Shown piece by piece: positions 1 through 10,311 of a DNA stretch of 27,721 nucleotides. The notes beneath the pieces were generated by a model. That model ran no database searches. It saw only the letters and a list, made by a program, of their open reading frames with translations, and was not told the DNA's origin. The stretch is from Asterionellopsis glacialis (taxonomy: Eukaryota > Bacillariophyta > Plagiogrammaphyceae > Rhaphoneidales > Asterionellopsidaceae): NCBI GenBank assembly GCA_014885115.2, contig WKLE02000287.1, positions 16,999-44,719 of the forward strand. The letters are read 5' to 3'. Both the position numbers and the translations under genes were made by a program. The first letter of the stretch is position 1; the number at the start of each line of letters is the position of its first letter.

Positions 1-193
1 TCAGCTCGTGAAGCTGGTACTAGAATCTCTGTAGGTACCTGGCACACCCATAAAACGAACAATTTGAACGAACGCAACGCATACCATACAAGTACATTTG
101 CTGTTTTCAGCACATTATTTGTGCCTCAAACCACGATCCAAGTCAATTCACATTCTTCAAGAACAGTTAGAGTGTTGTTTGGACGTCAAGACG

Positions 194-778
194 ATGGTGC
201 ATTTCCGATCATCCTTCGTTAACTATGGAACATTAATGATGCTGCTACTTGCCCAATATACAAACGCTTCGTCTGGACGGCCCGTTTCAACTCATACCGA
301 AAAAGAGTGTCTACCTGTGGGTCCTCCATCGACGTCAAGCTTTCATTGTATATCTGTCGATGATAAACAGTTGAGTCATCGGCAACATCCATCTACATCA
401 TGTATGAATCAAAATGAAAAGTGTGATAGTTGGGCTAATACAGGTGAATGTTCGAATAATCCATCGTATATGTTGGTGAATTGTCCGTTAAGTTGTGATT
501 CATGTATCGATTTGCATTCAGGCGCAACACAACGAATACCAGAAACTGGAGAAGCCCATCTTGTCTTGCAAAGATTACTGCAAACCCAAGCATACGTGAT
601 GGAAGAATTCTTGTCGACAACAAGACAACAGCAGTATAGCACAAATAGAGCATTTTTACGAGATTGTCAAAACAAACATGATCTTTGTACTTTTTGGGCA
701 GTTCATGGCAAGTGCGAAAACGACAAGTCGTGGATGGATAAGAACTGTTCTGCCGCGTGTCAGTCTTGTCATGCCTAG
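194..778 (+). CDS. Secreted twin-ShKT-domain protein (194 aa)
   Basis: I start at the ATG at 194. The frame stays open upstream to about 68, but only a TTG lies there, and the ATG gives a plausible signal peptide (residues 1 to about 26, hydrophobic core GTLMMLLLA, cleavage near NAS-S). The mature part has two ShKT modules with six cysteines each: C70, 77, 86, 97, 101, 104 and C158, 165, 174, 185, 189, 192. Spacing (7, 9, 11, 4, 3) is identical in both, as expected for a three-disulfide ShKT fold. The linker (about 105-157) is Gln/Thr-rich with no recognisable domain. ShKT modules occur in secreted proteases, in algal and plant prolyl 4-hydroxylases and in channel-blocking peptides. No enzyme domain is attached here, so the function is open; an extracellular or cell-wall role is my inference. 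A CAG at 108-110 could be the acceptor of a 5' UTR intron whose donor lies near the window edge. Confidence 0.75.
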   Translation: MVHFRSSFVNYGTLMMLLLAQYTNASSGRPVSTHTEKECLPVGPPSTSSFHCISVDDKQLSHRQHPSTSCMNQNEKCDSWANTGECSNNPSYMLVNCPLSCDSCIDLHSGATQRIPETGEAHLVLQRLLQTQAYVMEEFLSTTRQQQYSTNRAFLRDCQNKHDLCTFWAVHGKCENDKSWMDKNCSAACQSCHA

Positions 779-1128
779 AAAATATGGAAAATTCGCATGT
801 CGTGGATCTCGCATTCATGCCCTTAAATTTAAAGGCAATGGAGTATACTGCAAACTGTCAATCACTATTTGTGCACTCCATGATATACACATCATATTAC
901 CATTATACATCATTCATACACTAACATATCACTACGCAAATACACATTCATAAATTGTTCGATACTTCTATCTATAAGCTTTAAATATGAGGTCAGTCAA
1001 ATCATGATTACATCTTTTCCTTCTTTAATTCTCGGAGCAAAACATATTGTTGTTTGTCCGTTACATATAGTCCACAGTTTCTCCGCATCCGATGTATATC
1101 ATTATTATTTTACTACAGTGGGAACCTT
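779..1128. other. Convergent 3' intergenic region
   Basis: About 350 nt between the stop codons of the ShKT gene (+) and the TMEM223-like gene (-). It is AT-rich with no coding signal on either strand; short open frames across it overlap neighbouring coding sequence or lack support. It presumably holds the two 3' UTRs. I see no repeat or structured element. Confidence 0.5.
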
Positions 1129-2103
1129 CTATTTTACTCGTTTGACCAATTTTCCTTGTTGTCGTGGTCTCCTTTTCTTCTTTGTGGGTGTTTGCCCCGA
1201 AGAAATGTAGTGCGTTTCTCTCAATGCCTTTTCAAAGGAAGCGGAAGACGGGTCCAACATGGCTCTCATGAATAAATCAGGATTTTGGATCACTTCATTG
1301 TCATCTCGTACTTCCAACATTAAAGGACTTGAAAAGTTACTATCACTTTTTTGACGTAATGTCATGATACCACGGAAAAATTCAACGTACCCATCATGAT
1401 CTTCAACGATACGTTTCGTTTCTGCATTGGCCGGATCTAAATACAAATCACCGATAGGATATAGTTTTGGTGTTGTCCCCATGGTAATGAATGGAAGTTT
1501 GTACGTCCATACTTTTAATTGTCCACTACCAGTAGTGCTGTCTTTTATTTTACCAGTACCACCACCCAACGCAATTTTTGTAATCAAAGCAGTGGGGTAC
1601 ATGGCTGCAAAAAAATTGATTGTAAGAGCTACACCTAAACCAAGATAACCCAAGGATGCATCCACATTTTGAATTGCTTCTGCCGCAGGACCAGCATTGG
1701 CAGCAGCCTTTTCTGCCATTAGAGAAGCATTTTTATTTAGTGCAGGGATAAAGTCAACAACATACCACGTCCAATACATGGAATGAAGTGTCGAAAGAGC
1801 TAAACAACCACGAGGGAATAAATTGCGAGCTGGGGATCGCTCATAAAAAATCAAATCACCGTCACTATTGTCACCATTAGTATCATTTTTGCCTGTGCTT
1901 GTTGTCGTTGAAAAGTAACGTGGTTCTTGCGTACTGACAGAACGACTCTTCACGGAGTAACAAACCACTCTTGGTTGGACAATACTTCCAATTGAAAAAT
2001 TTGCTTCATTCAACTTTTGAAGGGTCTTCCTTGCCAATTGGTGGTAACCACGTACATGGATCATGCTCGAGATCACTCTTCTATTGCGAAAGCAGATATT
2101 CAT
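1129..2103 (-). CDS. Mitochondrial TMEM223/TMEM186-like membrane protein (324 aa)
   Basis: Single-exon gene starting at the ATG at 2103. The first 75 residues are rich in Arg/Ser/Thr with almost no acidic residues (RNRR, RKTLQK, VKSRSVSTQ), as in a mitochondrial presequence. A FYER-x-PARN stretch (about 86-93) precedes TM1 (about 98-119), and TM2 spans about 149-178. A soluble C-terminal half (about 195-305) follows and ends in a basic tail (KKKRRPR and KLVKRVK). The order of a short motif, two helices and a beta-rich tail recalls the TMEM223/TMEM186/TMEM70 group of mitochondrial inner-membrane proteins linked to respiratory-chain assembly. The assignment rests on architecture and the F-Y-E-R-like motif, not on strong identity. 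It could instead be a stramenopile-specific two-helix protein. Its 5' end faces the acidic nuclear-type protein across a 785-nt divergent gap. Confidence 0.6.
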   Translation of the reverse strand: MNICFRNRRVISSMIHVRGYHQLARKTLQKLNEANFSIGSIVQPRVVCYSVKSRSVSTQEPRYFSTTTSTGKNDTNGDNSDGDLIFYERSPARNLFPRGCLALSTLHSMYWTWYVVDFIPALNKNASLMAEKAAANAGPAAEAIQNVDASLGYLGLGVALTINFFAAMYPTALITKIALGGGTGKIKDSTTGSGQLKVWTYKLPFITMGTTPKLYPIGDLYLDPANAETKRIVEDHDGYVEFFRGIMTLRQKSDSNFSSPLMLEVRDDNEVIQNPDLFMRAMLDPSSASFEKALRETHYISSGQTPTKKKRRPRQQGKLVKRVK

Positions 2104-2888
2104 CTTGACTTATGGATCCTTGTTTTTTTAAATCCTGTAAGAACTATATTTATCGTTTCGCGTTTCTGTGTTGACAGAGCTTAATTGCAACGACTGCTTT
2201 CTATCTAGAGCAGACACAAACAACTCCAGCAGTGCCAAGGGTACCAGTGCCTACTTTGTGAATGTTTTGTGACATGACACATGACATTGGGCATCGATGG
2301 CAAGAGAGAAAGAAGAAACACCACCACACGCCACCACCCTCCAGGCTCAAACTCTACCGGTATCCATGCATCGCATACACACGGGCGAAATTCTGGCAGA
2401 CGAACAGACTGGTTTTAGATTTTTCTCTCCTTGTGATTATTTATTTGAGCCTCCCCCCTGATTTTATTTTCACCCAGTTGTGAAACTTCCCTTTTGACAT
2501 TGATTCTTTTTTTGTCTTTTGGCTCACGTTGTCACTGCATCATTCTCCCTAAAAAAAATTCTTGCGTACAGTACTGTTTTTTACTGGGATTTACTGTACA
2601 AACTAAATGCGCGGGTCCTAATATTTATAATATCAATCGAGGAACGAAGGCGCGGGCTATTCACGGTACCGGTACGGTAGGACAATTCTACTAGATCTGT
2701 TGGCTTTTTCACGCAGGCAAATGTCTCAATTCATTGGTTATTGGCGATTCTTGACACACTGGAGGTCATACGGTACTGGTCCCAACACTGCCAAGACGAC
2801 GACTCTTGTCGAAACTCTACAACTCTAAAGTAGTCCATTCAAACTCTTCCAACAATCTTTCTGATTTGAACTATTCAAACCTTTCAAA
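2104..2888. promoter_or_regulatory. Divergent intergenic region, probable bidirectional promoter
   Basis: Gap of 785 nt between two divergent start codons. It holds a GTACC/GGTACCGGTACGG cluster near 2664-2680, of the type repeated in other gaps of this window. The leader just before the ATG at 2889 repeats TTCAAAC (near 2838 and 2874). No clear TATA box and no ORF with coding character was seen. The promoter role is inferred from gene orientation only. Confidence 0.4.
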
Positions 2889-3794
2889 ATGTCCAGTTCT
2901 TCGGAAGCAGAATTCGATGGCGAAGAAGAGGAAGAAGAATTCGTGGAAGAACAAGCCAACCAAGGTGATGACGACGACGATTTCATAGTAGACGACGATG
3001 AAGATGAGGGGGGTGATGATGATGATGATGACGACGACGACGATGATGATGATAGCAGTGACGACGATGTACCTCTATCATCCATGAAGAAAAAGAGCAA
3101 GTCTCAAGAGGATGACGATGAGGATAGTGTAGATAGCGATGCACCTTTGTCGTCACTCAAATCTAAAAAGGCCAGTCCAAAGAAGAAATCGACAACTGCC
3201 ACCAAGAAAAAGAAGGAATCAAAGACACCTGCTTCCAAAAAGAAAACTACTGCTAAGACAAAAACAACGAAAAAGAAAAAGAAAACGACAACAACCGTAA
3301 CAAAGACACCATCGAATGGTAGTAATGACAATAATTATCGATCAGCTTCTGCTGCATTCTATGGGAGTGGATGTAAGAAGGGTCTTTTGATACAACGATT
3401 ACTTGCTCGATGGTGGTATGCTATGGAATGGCCTGATCCATCATCACTTCCAGCTAAAACTCCTAAACATTATGATGCCTTGGAAGGTTTCCCTGGTGTT
3501 TATATCTGTACGTCTGGTGAAAATGTGGGGCATATTAAAGACTGTCGGAATATGGATTTATGTCCCAACTTTAAAAATTTTGCCAAAAAGCCTGCATCAG
3601 AATTACAAACACTGCTAATTGATGCATTGACGCGACAAAAAGAATTACTAATTCAACATGAAGGGAAAGGAACAGCACCAGCCATTGAGAAAGAAATTGA
3701 TTCTCATCTTAAATGGGCACAAAAATTAAATCCAGATACAGTAGATAAAGAAGCTGTGAAAGTATTGAAGGCAGCCAAACTCAAATTACCTTGA
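2889..3794 (+). CDS. Acidic/lysine-rich, probably nuclear protein with a conserved-looking C-terminal domain (301 aa)
   Basis: ATG at 2889 in a good context (CAAAATG). Residues 6-60 are almost all Asp/Glu, including a run of 13 Asp (43-55). Residues 64-140 are Lys/Thr/Ser-rich (KKKSTTATKKKKE, KKKKKTTTT), typical of nuclear or chromatin-associated tails. Two copies of a short motif, D-D-V-P-L-S-S-M-K (59-67) and S-D-A-P-L-S-S-L-K (83-91), sit at the acid/basic boundary. Residues 155-301 have ordinary composition and look folded: a GLLIQRLLARWWYAMEWPDP stretch (165-184), then GFPGVYICTSGENVGHIKD (200-218), CPNFKNFAKKP (225-235) and two amphipathic helices. I do not recognise this domain. Charge pattern and layout suggest a nucleic-acid or histone-binding factor, which is inference. 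It converges with ATG2; the stop codons are 166 nt apart. Confidence 0.8.
   Translation: MSSSSEAEFDGEEEEEEFVEEQANQGDDDDDFIVDDDEDEGGDDDDDDDDDDDDDSSDDDVPLSSMKKKSKSQEDDDEDSVDSDAPLSSLKSKKASPKKKSTTATKKKKESKTPASKKKTTAKTKTTKKKKKTTTTVTKTPSNGSNDNNYRSASAAFYGSGCKKGLLIQRLLARWWYAMEWPDPSSLPAKTPKHYDALEGFPGVYICTSGENVGHIKDCRNMDLCPNFKNFAKKPASELQTLLIDALTRQKELLIQHEGKGTAPAIEKEIDSHLKWAQKLNPDTVDKEAVKVLKAAKLKLP
3015..3053 (+). repeat. Coding GAY (Asp) microsatellite
   Basis: Thirteen consecutive GAT/GAC codons inside the acidic protein gene, giving Asp 43-55. GAT and GAC blocks alternate (five GAT, four GAC, four GAT), so the tract is an imperfect trinucleotide repeat likely to vary in length between alleles. Confidence 0.9.
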
Positions 3795-3960
3795 TGTTTT
3801 AGTGTTGTTGGTACTCACACTTACAAATCAATCACACCTGGTGAAATGAAATGGATAAGGACAAGAGAATTGTAGGGGATTGGGGCGAGGGTGAATAATT
3901 GGGATATCATTAGTCTAACTTTAGAAAGTTAATTATTGTAAGAGTACATTGATAGTGTTT

Positions 3961-6900
3961 TCAAAAGTCACCATGATGGAGACCACGTTGGCTTGCTTCT
4001 TCTTCTTTTCGAATGTCCGGACGAACTTGATTACGAGCACCCAACAACGTGTAGGAAATAGCTTCCGCAACACCACCCACAGGAGCCATTACAGCGACGG
4101 GGATTCCTCGTACAACACTCTTGGCAGCACCCATAGGTCCACTCTTACGATATTCACGACAAGGGATGATGATCACCTTATAATTTGCTGTTGACAAACC
4201 ATGCGCAACACTATCAACAGCATGTCCAGTCACTTGTGGCAATCCGCGAGGTGTGTCACGTGGTCGAGACGGCAAAGGGGCTGATGCGGCATATCGTGAT
4301 GGAGAAGACAAAACACCCATGAGCTTTTCGGCAGCATATTGCGTCAATTTACTGGAGGTTGTCAATGTTTCGTACGCGACGGTCCCCGCAAAAGAACGAG
4401 CACTAGACCGCACAGCTTTTTTTATAGCACGAGCATCTCCCTGTTCCTTAAACGCAGCCCATGGAAGAACTACTAGGTCGGCAAAACCACCTCCCATTTC
4501 TGTCAATGGTTTGAATGGCGCTGCATTGGTAACAAACTTGTGTAGCTGTGTGGCGCAGATATCTGCAATCCAGTTCTTCAGTAGAGCACTAATGACGGCA
4601 CCGAAACCTATCAACCTATTCAAAGCAACTGGTTGTAACATAATGACCATCCCTTCCAATGGATTCAGATTAATGAGCTCTACATAGCAGCCGTCTCGTA
4701 CCGAACCAATGTCAAGTTTTTCAGGACGATAATTAACTTTGAGTTTTGTCGGTTTCACTTTGAAGGATTTAAACAGTGGAGGGGGCACTACCTTTAACTG
4801 AGTCTGCGTGTTCACAATAGGAGAGCACTCTTCTGTAGCATCATCTTCTTTTGCAAAAAAAGTCGAAATGAATCGTACTGTGCGCTGGTCAACATAGCAC
4901 CGCAGAGGAAGTAACTCGAGTTTGGCCATGCTCTCATCATTGACAATCTCATTATCCTTCGAAACTCTTTCTAAAGGATGCCAGGTAACCATCTGCCAAG
5001 ATGCAACACATTTCCATCCAACACAAAAAAATATTGAGTGATTTGATTAAAAGGGCATGCAAACAAATTCATAGAGAACTACATACCTTAAACATCACTA
5101 ACCCATCTTTCGAATCTCGTGGATGCTCATTATCATTAAACCATTCGCCAAGCAGCTTAATTGGCTTGGAATTACTGACAGTTTCAGCCAAGAACATGTC
5201 AGCCATGGAAATGTCCATACAAGATGCAAGGTTGTGATCGAGGGTATCAACGAAACTGTCAAGTCGTAGCTTGAGACCAGAGAGCGATGCTTGGAAAAAT
5301 CGGTTAGTTCGCCTTGCCAGTCTACGGACCTCTGCTGTATTTTCGATCATGGATCCCCTTTCCTCCGGAAGGGGAACGTTGCCAAATGCTGAATTCCTGC
5401 AGTTATTGTCGTTGTCATCATTATCATCATCTCCTAAAAGGTCTCCCATCAGCTGCGCCTTCCTCGAACTCTGAGCATTCATATTTGAATCGCCACTCTT
5501 ACCCTCTGTACTTTTGTGTTCTTCTTTTACATCATGCTCAATTATAAATCTAGCATCCTTGGGTGCACGATAGCCTTGGCGTAATTTGGATTTGGGCCAG
5601 TCGTAGCCATCAAAAAAGCGACACCTGACCGAGAGATCACGGATGATAATTCTTGTTTGCACTGTAGGTGGCACCTTGGTACCAGCAAACCCTTTTGCAT
5701 TCATATCGCCCTCTGATAATGGATCCATAACAGGGTTCATCGGAATATGCTGCTGGAATATGCGGAGTTCTTTTGAGTGCCACTTCGCACTTTGCTCTTC
5801 ACCTGCCTGCAGATCTAAGTTCTCTTCTAATTCGTGATCGATTGTTGTCCAATCGTACCCATCAAGCAGAAATTCTTCATCCATGCTTTCGTCTAGCTCT
5901 TCATTTGCATACATGACTGTCGGAATTTCTGATTCCAAAACATGATTTTTCGCAATGTTGCGGTCAACTATTAGATCTTCCAGTGCCAACCCAGTCAATG
6001 GTGGTGATAGAACATCAAGGTTTTCCAGGCGAACGAGTTCCTCACTTGTTGGTTCAAATTCAAACGCATCGTGGAACTCGGAAATGGAATCAAAGAATTC
6101 TTCTGTTGCGCTATCAACAGATGGTATACTCTGAGAACTCCTCATTTGGGACATTGATTTGCTTTTTAGTGTCTTTACAGCTTGTTCATCGAGAGCCGTT
6201 AGCTTTAGTGACAACTCGCTGATTGTATCTGTCAAGCAAGCGAACGAATCTTTGCAAGAGTAAAGGTAGAAGCAACCTAGTGACATGTTCACAGTCATAT
6301 TTGGTTCGATGTTAGAGCTAAATCCACTTGTGTTTGAGGTGGAAAGAAGTGCATCTAGAGAGTCCAAAGTTGCCATAGTGACAAAGTCCATCGACTGCAA
6401 CACTGTCTCTGGAGCAGTTCCCTGTCTCGTGCTCAATTGCTCCTTGGGGGCCATATCTTTAGGGCTTACTATTGTTGCTGCAAACGCTAAACGGGAGTTT
6501 TCTTTGTTGTGCGGACATCTAAAATTCGTCAAGTGCACGGAGAGATCATTGACAGAACACCTGTAAGATTGAATGTCCCCAGCAGGGGAAAGTAAATTAC
6601 TCGATAGCCGAAAATCTCCTATTCGAACGATCAAACGAGATGTAGTTTGGAACTCGACAGGTGGCGTGTAGTCCAGGTTGCAGTCGATCATAGATATAAA
6701 AAGCTGTTAAAGCAGACGAAAAAATAAAAGAGTCAGTTTTCCAAAAGCACCTTGCCTCATATTGAACAGGATTAACTTACTCTTGTCAATGATGTCGGAG
6801 TTTGTTGGCGAGTTGGAGTTATACTTTCATTTCTTTTCGATGTATCATCCATGTATTTCTGTTGCCCTTGGAAAACCAAAACGAGACGTTCAATCCAAGA

Positions 6901-9900
6901 AGAATCTACGTCATACCTGTGAGTCATGTTGTACACCGTCACATGAACACTCACTTCACTAAAATTCTCTCTTTGAAAACTATTTTCCCTGTTGGGAGAT
7001 AGAACGTCTATTAGAATTGATGGACTGTCAGGCGATATAGGAGTGAACATATGAGATCTATGAAATAGAGGAATAGCTGATGATGATGGGTTTCGAACAA
7101 TCCGATTGCGAACACTATTGTAGCGCTCGTGGGTGCTCGACTTGAGGTAGACATCATCTGCAAAGCGTGGATAAACAAGTTTCTGGACTGTAAAACAAGG
7201 AAAAACAAAGTCAAACATCAACGGTATGTTAGAAAGAACTCATATAAAGTTGGTTACGGAAATACTTTGGTAAAAAAGTCGTACCTTCGAAAAAGTTCAT
7301 TTCATGCGCCAAAATTCGAAGGCTTCGAAGGCCTGAAGAAACTATTGCATGACTTCTGATTGTCTCGCCTGCCAATATATAAGAATACCAATCCATATTC
7401 GAAATATGCTTTCCAGCCCTCATCAAATGATGAGCACAAACACAAAATTGGTCGAGCTTAAATGCAATCCCAATTCGTTTGGTGGTGTCTACATCTGTTG
7501 ATCGTTTGGAAGAATTCTGCTCATCCTGTTCTGAAAAACTCTCAAAATTTATTGATGAAACCATTTCCGTAAGAACCAATGCTTCGTCTCGAGATAAATC
7601 TCCAACTAAGTCAGGAATATTAAGTTCAACAATTGTATCACACTTTTCGGCTTCAGAAAGCATAGCTTTCTGCGGGTCAGCCCCTCGGAGGTTTGCTATG
7701 GAATCAAGTTCATTCATTTTTGCTGACCAAAATACATCTTCTTTTGTTTCTTCTTCATCCTCTTGTCTAGCTTTGAATGTTGAGAGGGAAGGGACTACAG
7801 GAAAAGCATTTCTCCCATGCTGCCTCTGTTCCTTTGTCTCGGGTACTAAATTACGATACCGTATCGAAATAGGAACGTGTGGCTCTACTTCGACTCTACC
7901 CGAACATGCGAGAATATCCATGCGTTTGATACTGGAGGTGGCCCCACCTGACGGAGATGTAACGAAAAACACCACATGATCGCAACAAAAGCTACCATAA
8001 TCTTCTTTTTCAGAAGGCCGTTTATCAATATCAATAGACACTTCGTCGATTACCAGGCCAAGACTTGATTTTGGCGTAAGAGCCCCACCTCGTAAAGTGT
8101 AACCACATCGACCAAATAACTTAGAATGCTCCATTTTTTTACCATCTTTTAACTCATCTATAGGTATTGTCACTGTAATTGATGAACACCCAACCCCAAT
8201 ATGTGTATTTATTTTTTCTGTTACAGCTTGGTCTGTGGACTTTAAATTTCTTATCGCGTAGTCCATGGATACAGTGTTGTCATGCTGGACACACTCTCTT
8301 AACGCCAGACAGTTCCTTACTGAATCTTGTCGACAGACAATATCAAATGGTTTCAACATGATGGCGATGTCGCGATCCTGCGTTACTTCGCAAATTCGAC
8401 GAGTAGACATGTTCATGGATATACAGGGAGCTTCCGATACAACTGCAGAGTCGTCATTCGTTTCATTCTAAGTCATCAAAAATGATTCAAGTTAGTGCAC
8501 ATTATTCGAACTTATCAGATTCAATCAGGCACGTTACGGTACCCGAAATCACTTACCTCTTGAAAACGGACTACGCTCCCAATATCAATCCTTTCTCTTC
8601 CAGACGTCACCTGTAGCAGAGCATCCTCAATTTCTACATGAGATACACTCAAGGTAAGTTCTGACGAAAAATGCGACAGTGCTGCTGTTGCGTTGACATC
8701 GTCGATAGTTAGCAGCAAGTATTCCTCAGTATGCCTACGTTGAGATTCAACTTCCTGAATATTTGACTGACGACGTGGGAAACATACTTTAACACTACTG
8801 GAAAGTAGGTGGAACTTCAGCTTTGTATGAACAAAATTGTCCACATTACCATCACTATTGGAAGCTTTAAGGCTCTCTTGCATAATGGAACTATAATTAT
8901 AAAAACTTTGGTCGTTGGCGTCGAAAAAGGCATCAAATGTGACTGATTCGTCCTCGTTGGGATCGGCGTCCTTTGCATCTTCGTAGGCATCACTCGGGAT
9001 CAGCACGCCTCCCTTCATCTGTTGTGTTTCTGCCAATTTGCGTGCTTCATAATATTGCTTCATCATTCCCTGTACGACATGCATGTCTTCTTGATCAATG
9101 GTCTCGTCTTCATTAATCTGGGCTAGCTGAGGCTGTAATACCTGCTCCTGTAACAGTGCTTGGGCATCTTTGCTTTCTTTTGTTTTTGGAGGCACTTTCT
9201 CAAAGCTTTTTGCAAGCGACTGTATCCGTCGTAATGCTTGTTCATCTAACGACATGTTTAATTTCTGATTCAGTGACACCTCAATATCCTGTTGGATTCT
9301 TTGGGTATCGCTTTCGTTGCTTTTTAATTCCATATTTTTAGCATTTGGGTAAGCAATAGCACGAAATACAATTTGTCCAGTCCCTTCACTTCTTCCCAGA
9401 ACACTTGAATTGGCATTCTGATTTATTTCATTCAAAACATCGCCTCCTTTTTCACTTTTTAAACCTTCCACGTTGCCTGTCTGAATGACTATGCCCGCAA
9501 AATCAATAGCTTTGTGTAGCACAGTCTCATACTTACTCTCACCTTGAGTAGTAACAGATGTGGTTTCCGAAATATCTACATCATGATAATAAGCTGTAGC
9601 AAGACGTACTTCTATCCATTGCTTTGATAATGTTAATTTTTTAGTCTTGGTACTCCTAGCACTGAATCGCAGAGACAAGTCACTTATTTGGAGACTTAAT
9701 TTTAAAGACGACATGACAGCATCCACATAGGAAGAAACATAACTACTTCCGGTAGTAGATGATTCTGGTGGAGGAGTAGGTTTGGAAACATATTTGGTAT
9801 ACAGGGCAATTTGGCTTGGATCTAAAGGCTCTATTTCCAAAACCATTCCATCAATCTCGACATGAGCTATAAGGGAAACACGCGGAGTCGTCTGTGAAGA

Positions 9901-10311
9901 TGATGACGATTCATCCATGGACGAAGGCCTTCTTGTCAGTTGCAGTGCTTTCCACGCAACGCTTGATTTGGTGTTGCTTGCGCTTGCAGGCCCACTGTTA
10001 ATTTCCTGCAAGGAAAGATTAATTTCCAATTTGCGTATCCGTGCATATCGAATGGCGATGGGACGAGAAGGTGCCGACGTATGTTTGGTTTCATCAGCAC
10101 TTGCACCAGTACTACTACTAGTAGATCCGTTCAAACCTTTTGCTGTCAAAAAAGCAGCATTCAATTCAACGTCAACTAGTGCAAACTTTCCAGCTTGAAA
10201 CGAGACTTCAATAGATTGGTGCAACTTTTGAAACGATGACGGTGACAAATATGGACCGAGAATTCTTTTAAGAAGAAAGGCATAAAGTCGTTGTTTCCAT
10301 TGGACGGCCAT
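3961..10311 (-). CDS. ATG2: Autophagy lipid-transfer protein ATG2 (five exons, 1,997 aa)
   Basis: Exons: 10311-8557, 8467-7285, 7187-6781, 6703-5087 and 4992-3961. Introns of 89, 97, 77 and 94 nt have donors GTAAGT, GTACGA, GTAAGT and GTATGT. Phases are 0, 1, 0, 0 and the frame is continuous. ATG2 is a rod-shaped bridge that moves phospholipids from the ER to the growing autophagosome membrane, working with ATG9 and WIPI/ATG18. Seen here: the N-terminal chorein-type start (residues 1 to about 125, with LLKRILGPYLSP and the basic/hydrophobic strand pattern); the mid-protein stretch MIDCNLDYTPP (from 1120); the DGYDW signature (about 1480); and a C-terminal part from 1655 (MVTWHPLERV, PLRCYVDQRTVRFISTFF), ending with the family's amphipathic C-terminal region and a GARNQVRPD motif. 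Length is in the range of animal ATG2 proteins (roughly 1,900-2,100 aa) and longer than yeast Atg2. Single-exon reading would split it into five false proteins. I am very confident of the family; exact splice positions are predictions. Confidence 0.92.

Noticed and set aside
2825..3100. Poly-Ser minus-strand frame opposite the acidic protein
   Set aside because: It is the antisense shadow of the GAY/GAR codon run in the real gene at 2889-3794.
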